Shown here: positions 51,437-62,480 of the stretch, piece by piece | Layout: every line of letters starts with the position of its first letter | Numbering within the stretch: position 1 is the stretch's first letter | From: Struthidea cinerea | Taxonomy: Eukaryota; Chordata; Aves; Passeriformes; Corcoracidae | Assembly: GCA_013397865.1 (NCBI GenBank) | Contig: VZTI01001716.1 | Coordinates: 62,001 to 126,000 of the forward strand | Length of the DNA: 64,000 bases | Reading direction: 5' to 3' | Program-made: the position numbers and the translations under genes | Notes under the pieces: generated by a model | Seen by the model: the letters and a program-made list of their open reading frames with translations, nothing else | The model's database searches: none | Told to the model about the DNA's origin: nothing

Positions 51437-52981
51437 GCAGAAATGACAACCTTCTAGTCCTGCTCACATACTGATTTTACTGGTTTGCACTTTATATACA
51501 CAATGTCAGATGACTCTTGTGCCTTACATCTACATGTGCTAGACAGTCCTATGCCAATTGGTCTGTAAGGAACCAGATATTCTCCAGGCTGATCCTACTC
51601 AATATGTGAATAATATTACAAGCGCATCTTCTGTTCACATTTAAGAATTCATTCTATTTGTGTTTTAAAATGCCCTTCTGCTTCTATTATACTGCTCTAA
51701 CTTAGCAATGGGCTGAGGAGAATATCGCCAGATAGTCCCTCCACCCACCACTGGCTTACCACTAATCAAGCACCATTCTGCATGGTGCAAACTCTACAGT
51801 CAAACCTCATGCTTTGAAAAATTGACACACCTTGCCAAGCTTTGCCTTTCTTCAATAAGTGACTTGCATAAAAAAAACATAGCAGTAAACTCTGATTTTG
51901 GCCCCTGTTACTGAACATCACCAACAATGAAATAAATTGATGGGTGAACACCTGTCAGAGTTGATACACTTAAAAAATGTATGCTCAAAGTCTACATAAG
52001 ACATCCTAACACTGTTCACTCTAAAGGTCCCAAAAAACAGAAGACACAGGAAAGTGGAGAAGGCTGCTCAGAATATTAATTTAATGAAAAATGTAGAAAA
52101 AAATCGCTTTAAAATAATCATCTCACAGATTGCCTGTAGCCGTCTTCATCATCTTATGAGACCCATAAAGGGCAACCTTTGTTTAATAGCAACATCTGAC
52201 ATTCATTGCTATGCCTCAGATAGACAGTGTCCCTTTCAATTTATGAAGTCATAAGAGCATCATATCTCTTTTTGGGAAAACAATGTATGGTAACTGGGTT
52301 TGTTTTTCAAATATCAAAACAATGTTTAAGCCACATCCAAGCAGCTGCACAGCAACTGTCACAGGGGATTTTCATGTAACAAAAATACTTTTTCATATAA
52401 CGTATTTGAATTTGACAAGAATAAAGTACTGTCTGCAAAATAAATCTGAATGATAAAAGAAGGTAGTCGAAGTTTTCATAAAGGCAAAAACCCAATTGCT
52501 GTATTGATTCTACTGGTGCTTTTTGGAGTCAGTTGTATCAAAGCCATGGAACTCCAGATGGACTCTCATCAGATAGTTCTTTACATGGGTTTCCATCAGA
52601 GAATTGTTCCAAAGCAATATTTCATCTAGTGTTTCAATACAATATTGAAAGTTTCACACATTCAAAAGTTATAAGCACGCTTTCAACTGCCTTAAAAGTC
52701 ATAAGATTTTATAAAATAGTAACTCTTGCATTTGGTTTACTTTATGATTCCTTCATTCTTAGGGTTTATTGATATATTCTTTCAATATTTCCAGGGAAGG
52801 AATCTTTTCTCTAAATTAATTTATATTTTAAGTGTTCTAAATAGTCTCTTTCTTACATTAAACAAAAAACAAACACCAACCAAGAAATTATATACTAACT
52901 TTACATTTAATGTATTGATTAGTATTTAGCTTTTCAGTTAAAATTTTAAAAAAGCATCAGCAGAAGTGTGGATCCAAAACA

Positions 52982-53272
52982 TTACCCTCTCTCCTGTCTA
53001 ACATGCACACATGCACACACCACAGTCCTGGCCAGTCTGGATGCTGGATTCCAGGCATGTGATATTTTAAGGAGAGAAACAGCTCTGTCATTATAGAGTG
53101 TTTCCTTCTCTTCTTCCTTGAAAAGGTCAGTAATGACAGGTCGTCCTCCAATTGCATAGTCTATTTCCCCTCTTGACCTTTTCAGAGGCAGAATCCATGC
53201 AAAACTTCTGAAATACCATGTAAGCTTGAAGAAAGGATTAGAATAGGTTTGGAAGAAAGTGCTGGTTATCAA
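52982..53272 (-). other. Protein-like minus-strand frame, possible exon or retrocopy remnant
   Basis: A 96-codon minus-strand frame contains a stretch of balanced, protein-like composition, including RSRGEIDYAIGGRPVITD followed by LFKEEEKETLYNDRAVSLLK at about 53,070-53,180. Upstream in the minus sense, GGTATTTCAG could serve as a splice acceptor, though the tract before it is weak. I do not recognise the protein family and see no clear donor at its end. Most frames of this size here are random. This one stands out only by composition, so confidence is low. Confidence 0.25.
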
Positions 53273-54847
53273 AGTCTTTCAAGTGAAACATCATTGTGAG
53301 ACAAAGGCTATTATAAAAACCTTTTCAGTGAAGTTTACTCTCTTTTAATCCACAGTGGATTTCCTTTTAAATGTTTCAGATTCTCAGTGTGTGTAAATCA
53401 TCACAGAACCAGTTAGAGAAGCAGGATTTATTTCAATTTTCCTTTTATTTTTTGTTATATCTAATTATTTTGTATAAGTAGATATTTTTAACCCTGATTT
53501 TAAATGGATGTTAATTGTAGGAGGGGAAGCAAGAACACCTCAATAGGAAAGAAATGGCATATCAGCACATGATTTAACTTTTACATAAGCAGAGTTAATG
53601 AGTAGAAAATAAAAAGTATAAATTAAATCTCGGAGGGGAGTTCTGAAGTTACTGTAACTTTAGACTTCATCCAAAGGCAAGTAGTCATCCTGAGAATATT
53701 TACAAATAAGTAAAGGGATCAGAAGTATGGAGAGAGAACTTTTAAACTTAGAGAGCAAAAATGTGCACAGGTTAAGCTTTTTTCATGAAAGTCTTATTGT
53801 TTGCCCTATTTCTTATAATGTATTCATTAGTAGAGAAGCCAGAAAAGGATACATGCAGATGAAAGGGAAAGGAATCAAGATGTAATGTAAGGTTGCTACA
53901 TAGACACAGAGAACCCAACCTGTATTATTATGCACATCACTTGGCTTGTAAAGGCAAATATTCTTTTTTTTCCCTCATGTACACAGGGAAAAAACAAGGA
54001 GCCCTGATTTTCTGTTTAACTCCTGCCCTTTTTATTAATTACAGAGTGGATTTCTTTTTCTGGGTGGCAGGCAGGTTGGAGAGAGAAGTATTCCTAATTT
54101 GTAAAGGGATAATAGAATTTAAATCCACTCCAGTGGACAATATCACCCTCTGCTCGATAATGTAACCTATTTTGGCAAAGGCATCTAGCTATTAGCACCC
54201 CGGACAAGACGTCATTTGTCTGATGGACCTGGTTTTTTTAATAAACTGGAAGGTACATGTTTGGCTAACAATATACAGATTAACTTTATAAAAATATAAT
54301 TAAAAATAGTGTTATTGAGACAGAAATAAGAAGTCAAATTTAACTGTCAATGGATGCAACAGAACTATCTAAATGTCAGCAACTGTTCAGAGCAAGATGA
54401 TCAGTGCACCAAGATTGCATATAAAATTATTTCAATATGCATGCAAAACTGGTGAGATTATAGACACTCCTAAAGGCAATGCAGGAATGATGAAGGCATT
54501 GATAAAAAGCTGCAAAGCATTTTTAAAAAATTTCTTATTCCCCAAAAATAAAACAAAGGAAGGAAATAATGAGAACATTAAGACAGGCAGATCTAAAGAA
54601 AACTTTTTTTTGTTTCTGCATCCCCAATTATGCTATAAAGGAGAGAAACATGAACCATCAATTATTGGTCATTTACAACAACATTTACCAAATGCTACCA
54701 AAGGCTTCCTATTTTCACCATTGACAACATTGATTTCATCGTTACATAGGCCTATAACTTGCAAAAATCTTCAACTCTTTTAATTTCTTAGAAGACTTCT
54801 AGCACAGGAGCTAGTGGGACTCATTGACAGAGCTATAAACTAGATCA

Positions 54848-56080
54848 GAAGGGGGTAAGGGACAAAACCAGGCTCACAAGTGATGAGCATGGTGATGCTG
54901 TGCCAAAACTTGAGGTAACAAGCGCTAATAGAATCCCTCAATATGCTTCAGGAGGTGTTGGCTACAAATCTCCTCACCTGAAATGTTTTCACATTAATGC
55001 ACATAGCATGAGGAAAAAACAAGAAGAGCTCGAGGCTTTGGCCAGGTCCCAGAGATCTGACATCAGTGGTGTAAGTGAAAGCTGGTGGGATGAGTCCTGT
55101 GACTGGAGTGCCCTGATGAATGGCTACAGGCTCTCCAGGAGGACAGGCAGGGGAGAAGAGAGGGAGAGGTGGCACTGTGAGTAATAGAAGTGTTGGAATA
55201 TATGGAGTTCACAGTTGACAATGGCACAGTTGAGAGCCTCTGGATAAAGAATCAAGGGGCAAACAAATAATGCTGATATCATCATGGGAGTCTCCTATTG
55301 ACTTCCTAGCCAGGATAATGGCACTGATGAATGATTCTTTGAGGAATTAAGGGATGCTTCCAAGTCAACTGCCTTTGTCTTTATGGGGGACTTCAACTTG
55401 CCAGAAATTAATTGAGGTCATCACACAGCTGGTACAACCCAGGATAGAAGATCCCTAAGAAACTTGGATGACAACTTTATGGAACAAGTCCTAAGGAAGC
55501 TGACTTAGAAGATTCCTACTTTGATCTACTTGTCAACAGAGAGGATCTCATGAGAGAACTGGAAATTGGTGGCTGTCTTGACTACAGCAACCACGAAGCA
55601 ATCAAGTTTAAATCTCTTTTAACAGGAGGAAGAGTGCCAGCAAAACCTCATCTCTGGACAGGAGGAGAGCAAACTTCAGGCTGCTCAGGGAATTACTGAG
55701 TAAGGTCCTCTGGGAAAATGTTTTTTCACGTGCTGAGGTCAATCAATGCTGGTCACTTCTTAAACATCACCTCCCAAGGGCACAGGAGCAGGTAATTCCC
55801 AAATGTCAGAAGTCAAGCAGGCAAGGCAGAAGGCCAGCTTGGATGAACAGGATTCTTTTATTGGAAACAAGGTAAAAAAGAAAGGTTTATGTCCAGTGGA
55901 AACGAAGTCAGGTGATATGGGAATAATACAGAGATGCTTCTTGCCACTGTAGGGAGAAAATTCATGCAGCCAAGGCTTAGCTAGAGTTGAAGCTGGCCAG
56001 AATTGTAAAAAGAGTTTTTTCGAAAATATTAATGGCAAATAGGCAGTTGGCCTGTTACAGGCTGAGGATGGTAACATCAC
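54848..56080 (+). mobile_element. CR1 LINE fragment, endonuclease region of ORF2, decayed
   Basis: A 5' and 3' truncated copy of the chicken-repeat-1 non-LTR retrotransposon, the dominant LINE of birds. Up to 55,184 one frame still reads HSMRKKQEELEAL, then SWWDESCDWSALMNGY, the start of the apurinic-type endonuclease domain. The GDFN motif survives as MGDFNLPEIN at 55,383-55,412, but the tryptophan codon expected next is now TGA (55,413-55,415). Further on, in another frame, NREDL is followed by the normally SDH catalytic motif as SNH (55,586-55,594), an Asp-to-Asn change. A linker with FFEYINGK follows near 56,010. Similarity fades near 56,080, before the reverse transcriptase domain. Frameshifts and stops show a dead copy. 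DNA-level agreement with CR1 continues through the frame breaks, so this is one insertion. Confidence 0.9.
54900..55184 (+). pseudogene. Broken CR1 ORF2 endonuclease N-terminus
   Basis: This is the longest surviving frame of the CR1 fragment, about 94 codons, opened here by a non-ATG codon. It covers the start of the endonuclease domain: AHSMRKKQEELEA, DISGVSESWWDES and WSALMNGYRLSRR correspond to the strand-helix start and the active-site region with its conserved W-W pair. After the RRTGRGEERERW stretch the frame is lost by an indel and runs into TAA at 55,182-55,184, where functional copies continue with GGGVALYV-like sequence. It encodes no working protein. Confidence 0.85.
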
Positions 56081-56879
56081 AAACATAGTTGCAGTTCTCT
56101 GGTCTGTTCTCAGCTCCATAACAGGAGAGTTATTTCTTAGCAAGGCATCCCTTGGTGAGTCTGAGACTCTTTCTTTAAGCTGAATCTATTTCTTCTAATT
56201 GACAATAAAGGACTAGTCTAAAAGTTTAAACTTACAAATTTCAGGTGCCTGCATTCAGGAAAATAACTCCCACTGTAATTAATTTTGCTCATGTTTGCAG
56301 TGGGCCACGGTATCTAGATCAGACAAGATCCTAAGACTCTTATCTCTCTGGAGAGGGACTCACATGAGCAATGTGAAATCTGACTGTGCTCAAGAGGATC
56401 TTGGTTCCTCAGAGAGTGACCTCAAGGATCAAATCTAAGACCATACACTACTTTTCAGCAGAAAAAAGGTTTGTCAGGCTATTTGAATTCTATATTATAT
56501 AGATATTGAAAAGCCTTCTACATTACAGAGACCTCACAACTTCTTGAAACAGCATGTTTATCCTTCATTTTAGTACAAAGAAAATACACAGTAACTTCTA
56601 TTTATTTTTGTGTGGTTGTTTTTCATTATTTAGCATCATTGGTTCATGGATCTTGATAGTCTGAATATAAATAAGAAGTAAAATCACCAGATGTCTGCAG
56701 ACACTTATCATAAGAAAGTTTATTACATACATTTATAACCTTCCAGTTGTCTATTCTAAGGAAACAATGCATACTGCCTCAGATTATACTTATTTGTATT
56801 CTATAAATTTCTAAAGTATTTTATCTAATTCCTTTTGCAATATAATACTTTTATATTTATTTATCATGGTCTAGGAATG
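56081..56879. other. Spacer between CR1 fragment and antisense LTR
   Basis: AT-rich sequence. CR1 similarity may persist weakly to about 56,160, but I cannot support it. Confidence 0.5.
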
Positions 56880-57282
56880 ATCTTCCCTAATTTAGTGCTC
56901 CCATCAAAACTGCACCAGCACTTGCTTCCCCCTCCCACTCCAGCTGGAAGCACAAAAGGCAAAGATCATGGGTTAAGACAAGAACAATTTACTGGAAACA
57001 GCAAAGAGATAAGAAAATGAACAATAGTAGCAGCAATATTAATAACAAAAGTGTACAAAGAGAGGGTGATTTACATAAAAAATGCTCACCAAGCCTGGTA
57101 CAATAAAAAACATTGATGGACAGACCCTCCTGCCACACATTCCCCTGGCCAGAAAGGATCGCTTTCTTTTGTCATAAGTAAAAGTCCTTTTTCCCCACCC
57201 CTGGCAATGACATAAAATGGTATTGAATAACACAATGTCTTGGCCATGCCCCCTCCCTCTGATCTTGGCCAGAACCAGGACA
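56880..57282 (-). mobile_element. Antisense solo LTR of an avian endogenous retrovirus, diverged
   Basis: Read on the minus strand the block begins TGTCCTGGTTCTGGCC at 57,282, continues with TTCAATACCATTTTATGTC, and has an AGTAAATTGTTCTTGTC stretch that corresponds to the poly(A)/U5 region of the same LTR group as the 43.4-kb copy. CTTAACCCATGATCTTTGCC and a GGAGTGGGAGGGGGAAGC tail follow. The 3' boundary near 56,880 is approximate. At about 400 bp the copy is shorter than related LTRs, so it has probably lost part of U3. No matching flanking duplication was found. Confidence 0.65.
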
Positions 57283-59309
57283 TTAATACAATACTAGTTT
57301 ATTATATACTTTAATAACTTTACTGCACAGAGATTTCTTCATTTATTCTACTATTGATAGCTATATAATAATTCTCTTCATGTAATTTTTACAGCTTTAT
57401 GACAGATCAGGAGGTAAGGGGATATAGGGATAAATGGCAATAGTGAGGGAAAGCAGATAGTGATAAATTAGTCTTACACAGATCTCTTAATCATGGTTAA
57501 ATATTCGGAGCCTCTGCCACTTTCTGTGTATCAGCTGTCCTATACAGCTCAAAAATTAATCTCACATGCAACTAGAGAATACTCTAATAGTAATAATTTT
57601 TGTTTTTCTCTTCAGCATTGATGACATTTTGTGCTAGATGAAAAAGTCTGCTGAGAAACAATGCTGTAACTGTTTGGATAGCATAATAAAAAAGTTTTGC
57701 CTTCAATTAACAACTAGAATTTTAGTTTGCTTTCTTGGCCTTACAGTCTCTGATAACTTTCGTTTTTTCTGTTAGTGGCAACTGTGCTGTGCCTGTAACA
57801 AGATAGATGGCAGCACACTAGGACTCAAGTCACTTGGGTGATACAGAGAAAATGTGATAACCCTAAAGACAATGGCAGTACTGCCACAACACAGTGCTCT
57901 CCCTTTCTGAAGGGAAACAAAGCACTGCTCCATAGATGAAGAGGGTACTGCAGTGGGACTCGGCATCTGTCATTCACTTCTCATTTCATGCTAGAATTAG
58001 TTTAGAAAGAAAATAACAAGGCATGAGGCAAGACAGCTCATTTTACTAGCCTATGCTAGGTGTTCTTTTCAGTTGTTTGGTAGATAAAAGACTAATACTT
58101 CGATTCCAGAGTGGTTCAGAAAAACCATAGAGATTATAAGGAACAGGCTATTCCAAAAAGCAGTTTAATAATTAAACATTAGTTACTGTTTAAGTCCTGT
58201 CTCACGGAATAGATTTGACATGTTTTCATAGAATTTCAGATAAACAGACATCATCAGGAAAATGTCACAGAATACTTGCTTTTTAGATGACAATTTATCC
58301 TCCCAACCCTGTAAAAGAAGTTTTCTGACATATTTTGTTAAAACAGGTACCATGGCGGAAGAAAATATTCTTTAATTAATACAGTAAATAGAATACTGGC
58401 TTCCCTGTGCAATGCAATCAAAGAATGTGGAAAATGCTCATTATAGTTTGACTACTCTCTTTATTTTGAATGAAATTATTTGCTATTAGAAATATTAGGC
58501 AGAAGCGTAGGACATTTTATAGTGGCTATCAGTTCTTGTCAGACAATTTTATATTGCAGGGTGGATGAGGGGATAAAAGCTTCCAGGCATACCAACATTA
58601 CAGAAAATGTGGGCAAAAATTGGACCTCCTGTGACAGAGAGCCAATGAAAGTTTGCCATTGTTCTATGCATTCTCTCACACACACTCATTGCTTACAGCA
58701 CTCTCTTGTTTTCACTTTTGTTTCATAAACTAATTTATATTTAAGTGACACCCTCTTTCCACTTCCTCTTAGCCATGAAAGCACTAAAGAAAACCTACAA
58801 GAGGCAGAAAGGCAAACTTACTGAGTGACACTTCAGCCTGAGAGCGGGATTTATTTCAAAACCACAGTTCCAAAAGAAAAGCCAAGTTGATAAAGGCTAA
58901 CCCTCTTCTGTGTCCCTGAACTCTTTCTTTCTGATGCATGGAGAGAAAGTGACCTTCACAGATTGTCTTAAACTCCTGCCCAGGAGAGGCAGATAGTGTC
59001 TCGGAGAAGCAGTAAACACCTCATCCTCCCACTCACAGCTAAGTTGCCAAGACTCTTTAGTGAGCAGGGCACTGTGCTGTGTCCTCACTTGCACCCTCTG
59101 GATCACATGCTGAAGAACAATTCATTCCTACCTTTGCGGGGGGCAGCCAAAGAATCCAAAGGGGAACCCATACCCTGTGCCAGGTGGTGGAGCTGCCAGA
59201 TGGGTATCCTACAACTTGAGAGGAGCTGGCGAAGGAGAAGTTAACTCTGGAGTGACCTGACTTTCCCGTGACCCAATACCAACTACCAATGGCCAGATCC
59301 CAGAACTGA
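57283..59309. other. Gene-free sequence, GC-raised towards the right
   Basis: About 58,880-59,309 is richer in G+C, with short overlapping frames on both strands (58,897-59,106 minus, 58,996-59,244 plus). It directly precedes an antisense LTR fragment and may belong to the same or another old insertion, but I do not recognise it. Confidence 0.4.
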
Positions 59310-59582
59310 TCTTCATTCCTTTGGTACCCACCAAATCCATTCTGTCACTCCCCTCACCAGCAGGGCAGTATACAAAAAATATAAGGAAAGGCTGGTTGGT
59401 CAAGATAACGACAGGGAGAGATTACTCACCAATTACCATCATAGGAAAAACAGACTCAGCTTGGGGAAGTTTGTTTTGTTACTAATCAAATCTGAGCAAG
59501 ATATTTAGAAATAAACCTAAATCTTAAAACACCTCCCCCACTTCTCCTTTCTTCCTTGGCTCAACTTCACAGAAATAAATTG
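59310..59582 (-). mobile_element. Antisense LTR fragment of an avian endogenous retrovirus
   Basis: Read on the minus strand the segment carries GTTGAGCC, then GGTGTTTTAAGATTTAGG, CAGATTTGATTAGTAAC, CTTCCCCAAGCTGAGTCTG, GGTAATTGGTGAGTAATCTC, TCCCTGTCGTTATCTTGACC and GGGGAGTGACAGAATGG. This is the 3' half of an LTR type I recognise from neoavian genomes, in which a CCTTATCTCGACCC phrase is typical. The last bases of the LTR (towards 59,310) are weakly preserved, and the upstream half is missing or too diverged to recognise, so both limits are approximate. Confidence 0.65.
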
Positions 59583-61829
59583 TTAAAAAAATGTGCAACA
59601 CTGTAAGTATTACTCTAAACTAACCCTTTTTCTCTCCTCTTCCTCCTTTCTTCCTCTCTTTCGCTCACATTTTTACTCTTTCTCTCCTCTCTCTCTCTCT
59701 CCTTTCCTTTTGTTTTCTTCTCCCTCCTTTCAGTCTTTCCATCTATCCTTCTATCTCCACTGCCAGATATTGTGGCAAAGGATTTAAGAATCTAGCACTG
59801 AGGTACAAGAAAAAAATATCAAGTTATGGTAACTTTCTCTCTCCCTGTTACATTTATATATTACAATTTAGTTTTTCATCACAGGATCAAATAATATGTG
59901 GTTGCCTTACATATGATTTTACAAAAGCAATAGTAAAAGATAGACATGTACAATACAAATGTCAGTGTTTCTATAACCTACTTGGTGGTAGATGAAATAA
60001 ATCAGCATAACACCCTTTTACATGTTCAGCATGGGAGAAATTCTGTTGGCAATTGAGAAGTTTGTGATTGACGGCATAAAATGTTTTGAGTCATCTTTTA
60101 ATAAAAATAGGTACAAAATTCAGAAGAGGTCTGGCTTCAGAAAACTTAGTTGTCTGGATTTTGTTAATTAAAGGTGTAATACTAACTTTCTTTGTCTTCA
60201 GGTCAATCCTAGTACACATATATAGGCAGAACTAGAATTAACGTGTAAGGAAAATGTGATTGAACAGTGAAAAAAAGTAGATTAAAGGAAACTTCAGTTC
60301 TCAAAGGAGACAGGAGAATGATAACCTGAGGAAAGACTACAGTTTACTCTAGAAGATGTATAGTATGTCAGTTTATCACTGTAAATCAAGACAGACTAGA
60401 GGGTGGCTTTGTGCAAAAATAACTATTTGCTATTGAAACTTGAGAAAGAACTGTAATACCAGTAAAACTATTGATTTATGCTCTGCAACCTTCACACTAC
60501 TAAAAAAGATGATTTTTTTTCCTGGAAAAAATACTAAGCTTCTCTTTTAAAATTATGGAAAAGGAAGGCCTGTGGTCTTTTGATTCACCTTTAGAGGTAG
60601 GTATCTATCCTCAAATTCCCATTTTGCCCAGCCAACTCAGCAGAGTTTCTTCAGCTCAAGATGCCTTTAAAGATAGAAAAGGAACTTGGCAAAGCACATG
60701 GAGATGAAGTGCATAGAAACCAAGAATAGTAGAAAGAGGACTGCTAATATAATTTCACTGACTTCATATAGATTCCCTCTAAAAGTAATTATAGAGTGAC
60801 CTTTGGCACTCTTGTACTAAGAAGCAGATACTAAGCTTGTAAAATCATAAGAAAATGAAGGGAAAACCTCATGGCAGTAGCACTGCCAGAAATGGTTAAA
60901 ACTGAAGCAATCTCTTTTGCTTCATTTACTGGCTTCAGTCTCACACTCAAATATGTGGCATAACCAGAACTGAAGGGATTTCTATGACAGTAGCTAAGCA
61001 TTACATTTCAGAACAGGGTCCCATTTTTATTTATACTCTCATATTTCTGCCTCTGAAGGATGCAGAGAAATACCTGCAAATGTGAACCATGTAACTTTAT
61101 AATTTGTGCTGTCTTCTCTCGAGAGTCTAAAACCCACAAAGACTGAAACACTGCCCCATTCATGTTAAGTCCTAAAGTTTTTGCAACACAATGAAGAATG
61201 TGTCTGCAGCATAAGGGATCCTACATACCATGCTGTCTCAATTTCACTGTGCTAGTTTTGCACAGGACTAAGGAACGTTTTCATCTAGACCATTTTATAT
61301 GGTCTTTCAAGAGGTAGAAATCTCTAGGAGGATTGAAAGTGTATCAACAATTTAGCAAAATATTCAATTAATATCTACAGAATGGTTTCACTCAAATCAA
61401 AAGGCTATTAAAAATGTAGTGCACACTTAAGCACTTTTGCTCAAATGGGACAGAAAATAAGCTTATACCTTGGAGATAAGCTCTGAGACACTTTGATTCC
61501 TTAACTAGCATTTGGAGAAGCAGGATATTTATGAAGTGGCAGGCTCATTTAACTCTCCCTTGGAAACAAGAAAAACATACAGCTTACTATTTGTATGGTA
61601 AAAATTTTAAAACTAATTTTATCTCTGTGTTCACAGAAAATTTACAAGCAGTACTGAGGGACCAGTGATTGCACCAGTAACTATTGCTCTATTATTGTTC
61701 AAATACAAATCAGGTGTACTCTGCTGTTTGAGAAAATGTAAGATAGGAAAAAATAATATTTGTTAGATAATCTTTAACAGGCTTGCTAAAAGACTGCACA
61801 TCTTTCTATTCCTATTGCAAATACACTTA
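59583..61829. other. Gene-free AT-rich sequence
   Basis: Apart from the polypyrimidine tract nothing stands out. Confidence 0.5.
59625..59760 (+). repeat. Polypyrimidine (CT)n tract
   Basis: About 135 bases of nearly pure pyrimidine on the plus strand, with a perfect CTCTCTCTCTCTCT core near 59,688. The frame at 59,593-59,787 (Ser/Leu/Phe-rich) is produced by this composition. Such tracts can adopt H-DNA and often mutate. Confidence 0.9.
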
Positions 61830-62480
61830 TCCTTAGCCCAAACTGTTAATACAAGATGTAGCATTTTAATAATGCAAGTAGCTGCATATTCTGGTTGATT
61901 GTGAAAGAGTGTCTGACCTCAGATAAAAATTAAAAAATAATGTTCATACATCAAGATAAAACAGCTTTCAGTGTCTCATTGCTCTTTATTTAGGGCTTAG
62001 GTTAGTTAATATTCACTCACTTTCTCTATTTATTTGTATGCAAGCTATAAAATAAAATCACAATTTAATGCATTAATGTAGTTGTATCACAACGGGTGGC
62101 AAGCAGCTTGTGGAGATTAAATAACATGCTTTATGCAGCAAGGCTTTATTTAATTTGTTTGACAGCTGAGTTTTTGTACTTGTAATTGCAGATATTGCAA
62201 GTGAAGTTAACAATGTTGTACTGCAATGTACATGAGACTTAAAACCAATGTGCAGTTTCAAGTCCTTTGGGTTCCGAAAATCATATTGGCTTTTTTTAAT
62301 CTTCATAAATAAGATTACGTTTGGATACAGTAATTAAGAGTTAATGCTACAGAAACAACCACATGCACTTCCTTGAATGGGTTCTTCTTTTTCATTTGGA
62401 CAATTTGTATTAATACGGATTTGTGCCCAAGTTTAAGCCTACATGATCTAGTCCCAATAAAACTGTTACAATTGATCTCA
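61830..62480. promoter_or_regulatory. Candidate conserved noncoding element (enhancer-like)
   Basis: About 650 bases of complex AT-rich sequence free of repeats. It contains a 12-bp perfect palindrome TTAATGCATTAA (62,065-62,076), which combines two homeodomain cores around an octamer-like ATGCAT. Further sites include TTAATAATGCAAG, TTATTTAATTTGTTTGACAG (TGACAG is a MEIS/TGIF core), ATTACGTTTGG and GTATTAATACGG. Density and variety of motifs suggest a developmental enhancer. Evolutionary conservation is not observable here, so the call is an inference. Confidence 0.35.

Larger units (their letters stand above)
47521..54847. other. Gene-free AT-rich sequence
   Basis: Random frames; the 136-codon plus frame at 54,373-54,783 is Lys/Asn-rich and looks like AT-driven noise. 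Two small items inside are the 20-bp palindrome and the protein-like minus frame near 53.1 kb. Confidence 0.55.

Noticed and set aside
54373..54783. 136-codon plus-strand frame just before the CR1 fragment
   Set aside because: Lys/Asn-rich AT-driven composition, unrelated to CR1 ORF1 or any family I recognise.
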